Below the pieces are notes generated by a model that worked only from the letters and a program-made list of their open reading frames with translations, made no database searches and had not been told where the DNA came from. From an uncultured Poribacteria bacterium (GTDB lineage: Bacteria > Poribacteria > WGA-4E > WGA-3G), in the NCBI GenBank assembly GCA_951812525.1, contig OX638316.1, positions 806,001 to 870,000 on the forward strand: DNA of 64,000 nt, written 5' to 3'. The position numbers and the translations under genes are program-made. Below, in pieces: positions 35,416 through 43,969 of this stretch (within the stretch, counting starts at the first letter, position 1; the number at the start of each line of letters is the position of its first letter).

Positions 35416-36243
35416 TCACGCACCCCACGGTTCAAGCCCAAGGAGTCTTTCCCCTAAAGGGGTCAACTCGGCTGTTTGCCCGTGGTAGTGCTCCTTTTCC
35501 TTACTCTCTCTGCCGAGACCTGTTAACCGTTCGCGCCACCCAGTAATCCGACTTTCACGCGACGCAGAATCGCCGTTCGTTGGCGCGGGTGACATGGTAA
35601 TGTATTGTGCCATCCGAGGACGTTCAGCAGAGTTTGGACTGCTACCGTGTGGCAACGCACTGTGCCAGATAACCAGATCACCGGCTTTTCCGGCAACTGG
35701 AACCGCTTCGGATTGGTATTCTCGGACCACTTCTCGTGGATTCGCATCAGCAGGCAGATCCTCTAACCACGACTCCAACTTCCGATGGAACCCCGGGATA
35801 CACGTAAATGCTCCCTGATTGCCCGGCGTATCCGCCAAATACAGAACACCTTGTACCTTTAAGCGCACTGGCATATCGTCCAACGACATATCCCAATGTA
35901 GGAAAGGACCGGTGAACTGCCAATCCGGGCGCTCCGGCGGATTCATGCTTGCACGATCAAAACTGACCCAAAGCTTCTCTGAGTCCCATATCTCTGAGAA
36001 AGCCTGATGCACACGCGGATATTGGCGGTTATTCCACAACGCTTGGTGCTGATAAATCTCCACCATAATGCTCTTACGCGGTGGATCTGGATACCAACTA
36101 TCTGAATCCTCACGATCCATTTCAAGAAAATCCCAAACGGCTTGTTCTGCAGCGCGGCAGTTTTCAAGGGGCACCGCTTCTGGCACAACAACATAGCCGT
36201 TCTCTTCCCAAAATTCTAAAGCTTCTGCATCAAAAACTGGCAT
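35416..36243 (-). CDS. PhyH family dioxygenase
   Basis: A 275-residue Fe(II)/2-oxoglutarate dioxygenase with the canonical HxD motif (HWD, 116-118), distal H199 (SALPHGS) and an Arg at 208-210 (RPRMAQY). The N-terminal FWEENGYVVVPEAV and CIPGFHRKLE are typical. It differs strongly from the tandem pair at 6725 and 7559, so the family has several distinct lineages here. It sits next to cydA on the same strand but after a gap of about 80 bases, and is divergent from a Gfo/Idh/MocA-PhyH pair. Confidence 0.85.
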   Translation of the reverse strand: MPVFDAEALEFWEENGYVVVPEAVPLENCRAAEQAVWDFLEMDREDSDSWYPDPPRKSIMVEIYQHQALWNNRQYPRVHQAFSEIWDSEKLWVSFDRASMNPPERPDWQFTGPFLHWDMSLDDMPVRLKVQGVLYLADTPGNQGAFTCIPGFHRKLESWLEDLPADANPREVVREYQSEAVPVAGKAGDLVIWHSALPHGSSPNSAERPRMAQYITMSPAPTNGDSASRESRITGWRERLTGLGRESKEKEHYHGQTAELTPLGERLLGLEPWGA

Positions 36244-36623
36244 GAGCTTCTCCTTACCAATTGGCTCGGTTTCAAACTGTTCACAAACAGAGAAACACTT
36301 GGTTGTCTGAAAACTAATGTGGTGTTAAGAGAATACCACAAAATATTCAGAGAATCAAACTTTTTGATCTATACGCCAGTACGACTTGGTAGCAGCTTAC
36401 AGCCACAGGTGAAATCAGAAGCTTCCAGTAGAAAACACTGCAATAAAAAAACGAGATAGGTAGAAAAGGGTTTACACTCACACTAAAACGAAATCAATGA
36501 AAACTGCCGACCCGACTCCCAGATAACCGAAAAATATTCTTGCTTTCAATTTAGGTTTGTGCTACAGTATGGGCACATTAAAATGGGCAAAACTTCGCGA
36601 ATATTGAGGCAAAGGAGAGTCCT
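36244..36623. other. Divergent intergenic region
   Basis: This 380-base AT-rich gap separates the PhyH gene (minus) from the Gfo/Idh/MocA gene (plus). It holds an inverted repeat TGTGGT/ACCACA (36318-36323 and 36335-36340, 11-base loop) that could be an operator, and a candidate plus-strand promoter at 36540-36568. No gene was seen. Confidence 0.5.
36540..36568 (+). promoter_or_regulatory. Candidate sigma-70-type promoter
   Basis: TTGCTT (36540-36545), 17 bases, TACAGT (36563-36568), about 55 bases before the Gfo/Idh/MocA start. The -35 box is weak, as expected for an activated promoter, but no activator site was identified. Confidence 0.4.
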
Positions 36624-37577
36624 ATGCTTAAAGCAGGATTTATCGGTGCAGGGGGACGCAGCCAAGGCGCACATTATCCAAACGTTAACCGTCTCGAAGA
36701 TGATGTTGAGATGCTCGCAGCGTGTGAATTGGACGAGGAAAAACTCGCACAAGTCGCACAGAAATATGAGTTTCCACACACTTACACAGATCACAGGGAG
36801 ATGTTGGATTCACAAGACTTAGACATCGTCTATTGCGTGATGAACGAAAAGTGGATTTTGCAGCCCGCCTTGGATTGTCTGAACGCAGGCAAGCATCTGT
36901 TCATTGAAAAGCCGCCTGGCGCAAACAGCGACGAAACTCAACAATTACTCGAGGCAGCGATTGCCAACGATGTCTACTGTATGGTAGGGTTTCAGCGTAG
37001 ATATGCCGCTGTTACACGCGAAGCGATGCGGCGCGTCGCCGAAAAGGGACCTGTTACATTAGCTGTCACCACCTTTAACAAGCAAATGATTGGGCGGAAC
37101 CGAGAATTTACGACAACCCTCTGGAACGATGTCTGCCACGTCGTTGATCTACTCCGCTATATGGCAGGCGGCGAGCCAGTGGAAGTCACTGCCCATCGCG
37201 ATATATTCGACGCAGAACAACGCAACTTCTACACTGCCTTCGTCCGTTTTGATAACAATGTTACAGGTGTGCTCTTTGGGAGTCGCGCATCGGGTGGGCG
37301 CGTGCTACGTTCTGAACTGCACGGAGTCGGCATCGGTTGTTACATGAAAATCCCCGAAGAAATAGAAATCTATGAGGATAATAACAGAAGTGTTATGGGA
37401 GGCTGGGAAGTTGACGGTGTTGACGAACGCGACTCAGCAAACTATGAAGGCGTATTGACCATGCATCGCCACTTCGTTGATTGCGTCCGCAACGGGGAAG
37501 TTCCGCTCACAGACCTCCGTGATGTCATTCACTCTATTCACTTTGTCGACCAAATAGAAGGTCCTTTACCCGATTAA
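36624..37577 (+). CDS. Gfo/Idh/MocA family oxidoreductase
   Basis: A 317-residue NAD(P)-dependent oxidoreductase, shorter than the other three in the window. GFIGAGGR (5-12) opens the Rossmann fold and EKP is at 95-97. The C-terminal domain has TLWNDVCHVVDLLRYM with the family Asp/His helix. AAAGGAG precedes the ATG. It is followed after about 48 bases by a PhyH gene, probably one transcript. The substrate is unknown. Confidence 0.85.
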   Translation: MLKAGFIGAGGRSQGAHYPNVNRLEDDVEMLAACELDEEKLAQVAQKYEFPHTYTDHREMLDSQDLDIVYCVMNEKWILQPALDCLNAGKHLFIEKPPGANSDETQQLLEAAIANDVYCMVGFQRRYAAVTREAMRRVAEKGPVTLAVTTFNKQMIGRNREFTTTLWNDVCHVVDLLRYMAGGEPVEVTAHRDIFDAEQRNFYTAFVRFDNNVTGVLFGSRASGGRVLRSELHGVGIGCYMKIPEEIEIYEDNNRSVMGGWEVDGVDERDSANYEGVLTMHRHFVDCVRNGEVPLTDLRDVIHSIHFVDQIEGPLPD

Positions 37578-37625
37578 CCTATTCGCGTATCCTTGGGCAA
37601 ACATCACAAATTGGAGACCTAAGCC

Positions 37626-38492
37626 ATGCTTGACGAAAGACATCTACAACATCAACTTACTGACGAACAACGTTGTGCTATGAATGAAGATGGATATTTC
37701 ATCGTTGAAAATGCCCTCCCACCAGATCTTGTTGAACGGCTTGAAACACGGGTGGACAACATCTACCAAGCACATCTTGACGCAGGATACGACCCATATA
37801 GTAAAAATCAACTAACTGAGCATAACAACTTCTTCTACCCGAATTTCCTCGGCACAGATCAGGTGTTTGTGAATATTTTGGACTGGTATAAAACGTTCCC
37901 GAAGATCTGGGGCATTCTGGGGTGGAACATCTATTCCTACCACAGCCATTTTATCATTACACCCCCACGTCCGGAGGAGGTTCGCGGTAAACCGACACCA
38001 CTCGGTTGGCATCAGGATAGTGGACGTGTTAACATGGAAATGGAAAGCTCACCCCGCCCCCGCCTCTCTATCAAACTCGTGTACTGGTTATCAGACTGCT
38101 CAGAGCCTGGACGCGGGAACTTTTACATTATCCCCGGAAGCCACCTATGGGATAGACTCGAGGACCGTCCGACAGACGGCTCGCTGCCTACAGGTGCGAT
38201 ACCGGTCTGCTGTAAACCTGGGGATGCGGTCTACTTCGATCGCCGACTATGGCATTCCCGCAGCGAAAACGATTCAGACATCACCCGCAAAGGACTTTTC
38301 TACGGATACGGCTATCGATGGCTACGGAGCAAAGATAACATGACCATTCCGCACGAGATGTTCGAGCGAAACGATCCGATTCGGCAGCAGCTTCTCGGCG
38401 GTGGGACAGATGCCAATGGGCATTTTTCACCCAAAGATGGAGATGTGCCTTTGAAAGTATGGCTTGAAGAACAGGGCATTCTTTCAAATTGA
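37626..38492 (+). CDS. PhyH family dioxygenase
   Basis: A 288-residue Fe(II)/2-oxoglutarate dioxygenase. Iron ligands are HQD (129-131) and H210 (RRLWHSRSEN), with R221 as the probable 2-oxoglutarate anchor. The N-terminal half is longer than in the tandem pair, with FYPNFLGTDQVF and HSHFIITPPRPEE. The position after a Gfo/Idh/MocA gene repeats the arrangement at 5610-7537. The substrate is unknown. Confidence 0.87.
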   Translation: MLDERHLQHQLTDEQRCAMNEDGYFIVENALPPDLVERLETRVDNIYQAHLDAGYDPYSKNQLTEHNNFFYPNFLGTDQVFVNILDWYKTFPKIWGILGWNIYSYHSHFIITPPRPEEVRGKPTPLGWHQDSGRVNMEMESSPRPRLSIKLVYWLSDCSEPGRGNFYIIPGSHLWDRLEDRPTDGSLPTGAIPVCCKPGDAVYFDRRLWHSRSENDSDITRKGLFYGYGYRWLRSKDNMTIPHEMFERNDPIRQQLLGGGTDANGHFSPKDGDVPLKVWLEEQGILSN

Positions 38493-38543
38493 AGGACAAG
38501 GCTATCGAAGCACGAAATAGTGCTACGCTGAACGCAGTTTTTC

Positions 38544-38572
38544 TTGACACTCACAAGCGATTGGCGTATAAT
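38544..38572 (+). promoter_or_regulatory. Perfect consensus sigma-70-type promoter for the selenoprotein gene
   Basis: TTGACA (38544-38549), exactly 17 bases, TATAAT (38567-38572). All twelve positions match consensus. It lies 69 bases before the GTG start of the double-UGA peroxiredoxin gene, so strong constitutive expression is expected. Confidence 0.85.
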
Positions 38573-38641
38573 TTCGGTAATAATATTTTTCGGTGAAGCT
38601 GTAAACCGAAAACTTGCAATAAAAACTTGTGGAGGCACAAT

Positions 38642-39655
38642 GTGATATTTCTAACACGGCTTAATGTGAGCGTCTGGGCTGCTATCCTCATGACAGCCCT
38701 TATAATTTCAGCAGCTTCAGGGGAGGAAGCAGTGACAACGCCAGATATGCTAATAGTGGGGGTGATCGCCCCAAATTTCACACTGAAAGATGAAGAAGGT
38801 GTCGAGCGGAATCTCAGCGACTACTTAGGTAAAAAGAGTGTGGTTCTCGCCTTTTATCCCAAAGATTTTACGGGTGGCTGAACAGCCGAACTCAACTCGC
38901 TCCGGGATAGTTTGAGCGAGATAGAAGCAACCGATAGTGTCCTTTTTGGCGTGAGTGTTGACAGCGTTGACTCACACAAGCGGTTTCGTGCAGAGCAAAA
39001 ATTTGGCTTCTCTTTACTGGCGGACACCGAATTCAAGGTGAGTACGCAGTACAGCGGCATCATCGAAAATTTCAATGCGTCAAAACGGACGACTTTTATC
39101 ATTGATAAAGCTGGATACATCCGCGCTATTGATAGAGAAGTTAACACAAAAACACACGGCGAAGATGTCGTCGCACTACTTAACGAGGTATTGCCGAAGA
39201 TAGCGGTTGGACAAACCGCCCCTGATTTTATTGCCGTTGACGGTAATGGCGAAACGCACCAACTTAGTGAAGTCTATCAGAACAAGAACGTTGTACTTGC
39301 GTTCTATCCGCGCGACTTTGGTCGTGGCTGAACGGCACAAGTTTGCTCGCTCCGTGATGAGTCGAGTAGTTTTGCCGAGCACAATGCTCAGATTTTTGGA
39401 ATCACTGGAAACGATGCCGATTCCCACCAGAAATTTTCCGAAGAAAATCAGTTGAATTTTCCTCTTTTAGTAGACACGAGTCGCAATCTTGCACTCCTGT
39501 ATGGCGCGACAAATGCCCCAGACGGAAGCATCAAGCGTTTAGCGATTATTATTGATAAAGAGGGAAAGATTTTGGAAATTGATAAGGAAGTCAACGCCAG
39601 TACACACGGTGCAGACTTAGTTAATTTCTTTAAAACGTTGGAAACGTCAAACTAA
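38642..39655 (+). CDS. Exported tandem-domain peroxiredoxin with two UGA-encoded selenocysteines
   Basis: A 337-residue protein read through two in-frame UGA codons (38879-38881, codon 80; 39329-39331, codon 230). Residues 1-28 look like a signal peptide. Two Bcp/AhpC-type thioredoxin-fold domains follow (about 36-180 and 185-337). In each, UGA falls where the peroxidatic Cys should be: FYPKDFTGG-U-TAEL and FYPRDFGRG-U-TAQV, compared with the usual FYPxDxTPGCT. Domain 2 has a resolving Cys five residues later (UTAQVC); domain 1 has Asn. Domain 2 also has Gly for the active-site Thr. Start: GTG at 38642 with GGAGG six bases upstream. Each UGA precedes a SECIS-like hairpin. Sec genes are not in the window, so decoding is inferred. 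Likely role: peroxide reduction outside the cytoplasm. Confidence 0.85.
38882..38920 (+). promoter_or_regulatory. Candidate bacterial SECIS element 1
   Basis: After the first UGA and a 14-base spacer, CTCGCTC (38896-38902) and GAGCGAG (38914-38920) form a perfect 7-bp stem with an 11-base loop whose second base is G. The loop begins 21 bases after the UGA. This fits the known form of bacterial SECIS elements, which lie inside the coding region just downstream of the UGA and recruit SelB. Confidence 0.75.
39332..39366 (+). promoter_or_regulatory. Candidate bacterial SECIS element 2
   Basis: After the second UGA and the same 14-base spacer, CTCGCTC (39346-39352) pairs with GAG (39359-39361) and CGAG (39363-39366), leaving one bulged T at 39362 and a six-base loop with G in second position. 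The loop again begins 21 bases after the UGA. The 3' arm differs from element 1 but still pairs. Confidence 0.7.
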
Positions 39656-39658
39656 TTG

Positions 39659-40273
39659 ATGACGCATAGGACCCTATCGACAATTACGGCACGGTTGGCA
39701 TGGTGCACCTCTGTCGTATTTAGCCCTTTTTTGGTACCAATTGCGACAGCTATCGGAGTTGTCCAAAAACATGCAGCACCTCAAGACATCCTCCGGTGGA
39801 TGGGGATCATCGTATTATTTGTTACCGTGTTACCAACCCTGTCAATAGCAATAATGGTCCGGTTTGCTAAAGTCAACGACTTACATCTGAAAAACAGAGA
39901 GGAACGGTTCCTACCGTTGTGCTGTACGCTTGTCAGTATGATTGTAGGGACCTTTCTATTGCACGAACTCGGCGCAGCACGTGAAATAGTTTGGGCAGGT
40001 GTTGCTTATATCGCAAATAGCATCGTCTTTTTCGCAATCACTCTCATGTGGAAAATTAGCTTTCACAGTGGCGTTGCCACGGGATGCGTTACCGTCCTTG
40101 TAATGCTTGTTAATCCGCAATTTGGTTGGTTATTCTTGCTGATTCCGTTGATTGCTTGGGCACGGGTTTACCGAAAACGACACACACTCCTGCAAACCGT
40201 TGTCGGTGCTGTGTTAGCCGTTGGCAACACGGCACTCGTTTTGCACTTAGCAAAACTTGGAAGCCCAACTTGA
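39659..40273 (+). CDS. PAP2-superfamily-like membrane protein
   Basis: A 204-residue protein with about five to six hydrophobic helices. ISFHSGVATG and WARVYRKRHTLLQTVVGAV resemble PAP2 phosphatase motifs 2 and 3 (PSGH-like and SRxxxxxH), while motif 1 is only loosely matched by LKNREERFLP. It may be a lipid phosphatase or a degenerate relative. It starts three bases after the selenoprotein stop, so the two are probably co-translated. The ATG at 39659 is used rather than the TTG before it. Confidence 0.55.
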   Translation: MTHRTLSTITARLAWCTSVVFSPFLVPIATAIGVVQKHAAPQDILRWMGIIVLFVTVLPTLSIAIMVRFAKVNDLHLKNREERFLPLCCTLVSMIVGTFLLHELGAAREIVWAGVAYIANSIVFFAITLMWKISFHSGVATGCVTVLVMLVNPQFGWLFLLIPLIAWARVYRKRHTLLQTVVGAVLAVGNTALVLHLAKLGSPT

Positions 40274-40333
40274 AGTCAGCAGAATCTTCTTTGAAAAACA
40301 AGGAACCAAGTTTTATGCTTTAATCTTGCATCA

Positions 40334-41113
40334 TTATAGCTGTTTTAATGGTGGCAGATTATCCCAATCGCATTCCAGACAGAAATAGCCTTCTCTACCG
40401 AGACGGCGCACACGACCGCTACATTCAGGACAGTTCGTCATGTGGGACAAGGAGGTTTCCTCGTTAGCCGGTGGAAACATAAGCAACTGTTCCAGCGGTA
40501 AATTCTGCTCTCTTTCCCTCATGAGTTCGAGTTGGACATTCTCTATTATATCGCGTGTATCCAGTTTAAAGGGTGAGGGGGAATTCCGAGTGAGATTGAT
40601 AAAATCGCTCCGGTAAACCCGAATTGTGTTGTCTTCCCGAACCTGTCTTATAAAAAGCGTATACTTATCCGGTGCTACCAAATAAGCTGCAGTATCTACA
40701 ATGTATCTGCGCGGTTTGATTGCTATTTCATAACCGCGGTAGTGGAGGATGGAATGGCTTGCGTCAGGTTGTATCTGGCAAATCTCAAAAAGTTCGTGAG
40801 AACGCGAGGCAGAGAGAAGCAACGCATACCGACGACAAGAATATTGTGTGAGGTACTCAAAGGGCAGGAAATTTTGTGGATCTGCACTATCCCGGAGGAA
40901 CGTAACAAAGGTCGCGTAGGCACTTTCGGTGGCTTCTTGCAAGATTAACTGGCTCAACCTTTGGCGCCGCGTTGTAGACGCCATATCGGCAGGCTCAAAT
41001 TCCCGCGAGTAAAATTCAAGTTGAACATCAACATCAATAGACTGATTTCCAGCATTGATTCGCTGTAGACGTTCCACCGGTTGGTCCGCGATCTTCAGAA
41101 CAAAAGGTAACAT
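40334..41113 (-). CDS. Uncharacterised protein with C-terminal zinc ribbon
   Basis: A 259-residue cytoplasmic protein that I do not recognise. The C-terminal 35 residues form a zinc ribbon: CPEC, then a basic loop (GRVRRLGREGYF), then CLEC. The N-terminal part is mixed alpha/beta, rich in Gln, Arg and Tyr, with an ILHYRGYEIAIKPRRYIVD segment. Zinc ribbons of this form often contact nucleic acid or mediate protein contacts. The gene stands alone, convergent to the peroxiredoxin/PAP2 pair and divergent from yebC. Confidence 0.6.
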   Translation of the reverse strand: MLPFVLKIADQPVERLQRINAGNQSIDVDVQLEFYSREFEPADMASTTRRQRLSQLILQEATESAYATFVTFLRDSADPQNFLPFEYLTQYSCRRYALLLSASRSHELFEICQIQPDASHSILHYRGYEIAIKPRRYIVDTAAYLVAPDKYTLFIRQVREDNTIRVYRSDFINLTRNSPSPFKLDTRDIIENVQLELMREREQNLPLEQLLMFPPANEETSLSHMTNCPECSGRVRRLGREGYFCLECDWDNLPPLKQL

Positions 41114-41252
41114 AACAACCCATTACACTCCTTAAACGTGGGATGTAATAAGTTTAACACACATTTTGATTTTTGTCCAGTCAATTATGGCTTGCTTGCG
41201 TTTAACCGATGTTAGCAAGACAGGACTCCGGCTCCCGTAGCACAGATTTAGG

Positions 41253-41281
41253 TTGTATCTTTTTTAGAGTTACGCTATACT
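41253..41281 (+). promoter_or_regulatory. Sigma-70-type promoter for yebC
   Basis: TTGTAT (41253-41258), 17 bases, TATACT (41276-41281), about 35 bases before the yebC start. It probably drives the yebC-ruvAB-queA-yajC run. Confidence 0.55.
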
Positions 41282-41316
41282 AATTCAATCAGCAATAATT
41301 AGAAAGGACACAGATT

Positions 41317-42063
41317 ATGTCAGGACATTCTAAATGGTCTACAATTAAACACAAAAAAGCAGCGAACGATTCCAGGCGCGGTAAACTTTTCTCAAAGATG
41401 GTTAAGGAAATTACTGCGGCGGCACGTATCGGTGGTGGCGATGTGGATATGAATCCACGGCTCCGTACTGCAATCACGGCTGCACGGTCAAGTAACGTTC
41501 CCAGTGACAATATTGAGAAAGCTATTCTTCGTGGCACGGGTGAACTCGAAGGTGCTACCTACGAAGAAATCGTCTATGAAGGCTACGGACCCGGTGGTGT
41601 CGCAATGATGATAGAAGTCTTAACCGACAACCGCAATCGAGCCGTTGCAGCAGTACGACATGCCCTCACCAAACATGAAGGTAGAATTGGGGAACGTGGG
41701 TGTGTTGCTTGGACCTTCGACAAACGCGGACTGATTGTCGTAGCACCCGATAGTATCGAAGAGGAAGAGCTTTTTATGATTGCAGTTGAAGCGGGTGCTG
41801 AAGATGTCACGGCTTCGGAGACTAGCATTGAAATCCTTACACCATTTGAGATGTTTGATAGCGTTCTAACGGCAGTTCAAGAAACTTCAGCGAGTATTCA
41901 ACTTTCTGAAATCAGCATGATTCCGCAGAACACAGTGAAACTTGAAGGGAAAGAAGCGGAACGGATGCTACGGCTTATGGACGCTCTCGATGATCTCGAT
42001 GACGTCCAGAAGGTCTACGCCAACTTTGATATCCCCGACAACTTATTAGAAGCAGCAGCTTAG
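41317..42063 (+). CDS. yebC: YebC/PmpR family protein
   Basis: A 248-residue protein of the TACO1/YebC family. It starts with the family signature [23 protein letters not shown] (shown here in part), then [23 protein letters not shown] and [12 protein letters not shown]. Members act as transcriptional regulators or help ribosomes through polyproline stretches. It leads the RuvAB cluster, a common arrangement, and GAAAGGA precedes the ATG. Confidence 0.93.
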   Translation: MSGHSKWSTIKHKKAANDSRRGKLFSKMVKEITAAARIGGGDVDMNPRLRTAITAARSSNVPSDNIEKAILRGTGELEGATYEEIVYEGYGPGGVAMMIEVLTDNRNRAVAAVRHALTKHEGRIGERGCVAWTFDKRGLIVVAPDSIEEEELFMIAVEAGAEDVTASETSIEILTPFEMFDSVLTAVQETSASIQLSEISMIPQNTVKLEGKEAERMLRLMDALDDLDDVQKVYANFDIPDNLLEAAA

Positions 42064-42232
42064 GTGCGAAACACAAGCCGAGCCGATTTAAGTAGGTATA
42101 TCGCATGGAATCACCTCACCTCGACCATGTGGCGGATGTACTTGTATTTCGCCCATTCCCGTTCCTACAAAGCACTTCAATGCTGTGGCAATTAGTAGTA
42201 GCGACTGTTCATCCACCTAAAGGACTGTCAAC

Positions 42233-42829
42233 ATGATTTCTTACATCAAAGGGGTTTTCGTCCATAAAGACACAAAGCAGGTTACCGTAGATGTAAACGG
42301 TGTTGGATATGCCGTTGATGTGTCACCGAGGACCCTAACGGACCTACCACCTATAGGTGATACTGTTACTCTCTACATATACTATCACCAAAATCGCGAC
42401 AACAAGATTACGCTTTATGGATTCATCTCAAGAGACGCTCTAAAAGTCTTTGAATTAGCACTGACTGTCTCAGGTGTAGGACCGACACTCGCGCAAAACA
42501 TCGTTGCGAGGTTATCTCCAGCACAATTCCAACGCGCGATCCACAGTGGCGATACCGCTGCTTTGACGCGAATTCCACGCTTAGGTAGAGAACTCGCGCA
42601 AGTCATGATCTCCAAACTTAAAAAGAATATCACAAAAATGGCGTTTGAGGGCGAAGTTGACATCGAAAACACCGTGTCTCTAAACACAGAGGTAATCGAA
42701 TTGCTTATCAACCTCGGCGCACCAGAACTTCAAGCGGAAAAAGCCGTTGAGAAGGCACAAAAAATTCTGGGACCCTCCGCAAAACGAGAAGACATAGTGC
42801 AACACGCGCTTCGCTATGTTCAAAATTAA
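42233..42829 (+). CDS. ruvA: Holliday junction branch migration protein RuvA
   Basis: A 198-residue junction-binding subunit that loads RuvB. Domain I (MISYIKGVF...YYHQNRDNKITLYGF) is a beta barrel, domain II has helix-hairpin-helix motifs (VSGVGPTLAQNIVARL, LTRIPRLGRELAQVMI), and domain III (about 150-198) binds RuvB. AAAGGA lies before the ATG. The ruvC gene that usually stands between yebC and ruvA is absent; the 170-base gap holds only a 43-codon frame without similarity to RuvC. Confidence 0.93.
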   Translation: MISYIKGVFVHKDTKQVTVDVNGVGYAVDVSPRTLTDLPPIGDTVTLYIYYHQNRDNKITLYGFISRDALKVFELALTVSGVGPTLAQNIVARLSPAQFQRAIHSGDTAALTRIPRLGRELAQVMISKLKKNITKMAFEGEVDIENTVSLNTEVIELLINLGAPELQAEKAVEKAQKILGPSAKREDIVQHALRYVQN

Positions 42830-42923
42830 TCTCCAAGAATGTGAGTTGATGCAAACTGTACTAAACAGGCGAATTTACCTGAAAACAACAAGGTTCTGAA
42901 ACCTGTCACGACAGGACAAAAAC

Positions 42924-43943
42924 ATGGATAATCACGACCCTCGGATGCAAGATTTGGCAATTGAAGACGATGACTTTGGATATAGTCTCCGACCGGAAAC
43001 ACTGGACGAATTTATCGGACAGGAGAGAGCCAAAGAACAACTTCGTATCCACATTGAAGCCGCTAAAAAGCGAGGCGATGCGTTGGAGCACGTTCTTCTT
43101 GTGAGTCCACCGGGTCTCGGAAAGACCACGCTTGCAAAGATTATTGCTAATGAAATGCAGACCAACTTTAAACAAGCCATCGGTCCCATAATGGAACGAC
43201 TCGACCTTGCTTCAACTTTAACGAATCTCGAAAAGAGTGATATCCTGTTTATCGATGAAATCCACCGAATGAAAGGGTACGTGCAAGAGTCACTTTATCC
43301 AGCAATGGAAGACTACCAACTCGACTTAGCCATTGGACAGGGACCGGCATCGGATGTCGTACAAATCTCTATTGCGCCCTTCACACTCGTTGGTGCAACA
43401 ACACGTGAAGGCTTGCTTGCTGGACCCTTTCGTGATCGCTTTGGTATCCGCATACACCTCGATTACTATGAAGCAGAAGACATTCAACAAGCCATTCGTA
43501 TCAACAGTGGAAAACTCGACATTAATATAGACGAAAACGCAGAATATAATTTAGCCCGGCGTTCGCGGGGTACAATGCGAATCGCCAATAAGTTGCTTGC
43601 AAACGTTAGGGATTATGCCCAAGTCAAAGGTGACGGTGTGCTCTCACATGAGATTGCGGAGGAGGCACTCGAATTCTTCGGGATTGACGAACGCGGATTA
43701 GATGCACAAGACTACGCCTATTTTCAAACACTTATTAAGAAGTTCAACGGACGTGCAGGGCTTAAGGCACTTGCCGTCGCTCTTAGTGAAGATGAACGCA
43801 CTATCTCAGAGGTTTACGAACCGTACTATATTAAAGAAGGGTTTTTGATGTTGACCCCGGGTGGACGTGTCGCAACCGATTCCGCTTATGAATACTTCGA
43901 TTATCCTGTCAATTCCCAAATATCACTATTCTCTCAGCCATAA
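42924..43943 (+). CDS. ruvB: Holliday junction branch migration ATPase RuvB
   Basis: A 339-residue AAA+ motor. Visible features are the N-terminal LRPETLDEFIGQ, Walker A PPGLGKTT, Walker B ILFIDEIHR, sensor 1 LVGATTREG with arginine finger GPFRDRFG, and the C-terminal winged helix (YYIKEGFLMLTPGGR). It works with RuvA to move Holliday junctions and lies 94 bases after ruvA. Confidence 0.95.
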   Translation: MDNHDPRMQDLAIEDDDFGYSLRPETLDEFIGQERAKEQLRIHIEAAKKRGDALEHVLLVSPPGLGKTTLAKIIANEMQTNFKQAIGPIMERLDLASTLTNLEKSDILFIDEIHRMKGYVQESLYPAMEDYQLDLAIGQGPASDVVQISIAPFTLVGATTREGLLAGPFRDRFGIRIHLDYYEAEDIQQAIRINSGKLDINIDENAEYNLARRSRGTMRIANKLLANVRDYAQVKGDGVLSHEIAEEALEFFGIDERGLDAQDYAYFQTLIKKFNGRAGLKALAVALSEDERTISEVYEPYYIKEGFLMLTPGGRVATDSAYEYFDYPVNSQISLFSQP

Positions 43944-43969
43944 ATTGTACTTTGCCGCATCGGATAGTT

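Noticed and set aside
38642-39655. Peroxiredoxin locus as a pseudogene with two nonsense mutations
   Set aside because: Both stops are UGA and both fall exactly on the peroxidatic Cys codon, the frame is otherwise intact over 1 kb, and each stop is followed by a hairpin at the same distance.
38642-39655. General reassignment of UGA to an amino acid in this genome
   Set aside because: Many normal genes in the window end in TGA at family-typical lengths (for example the ATPase at 13460 and DUF3311 at 30490).
42105-42236. 43-codon frame between yebC and ruvA, overlapping the ruvA start as ATGA
   Set aside because: No ribosome-binding site, no recognisable domain and no similarity to RuvC; composition is that of non-coding sequence.
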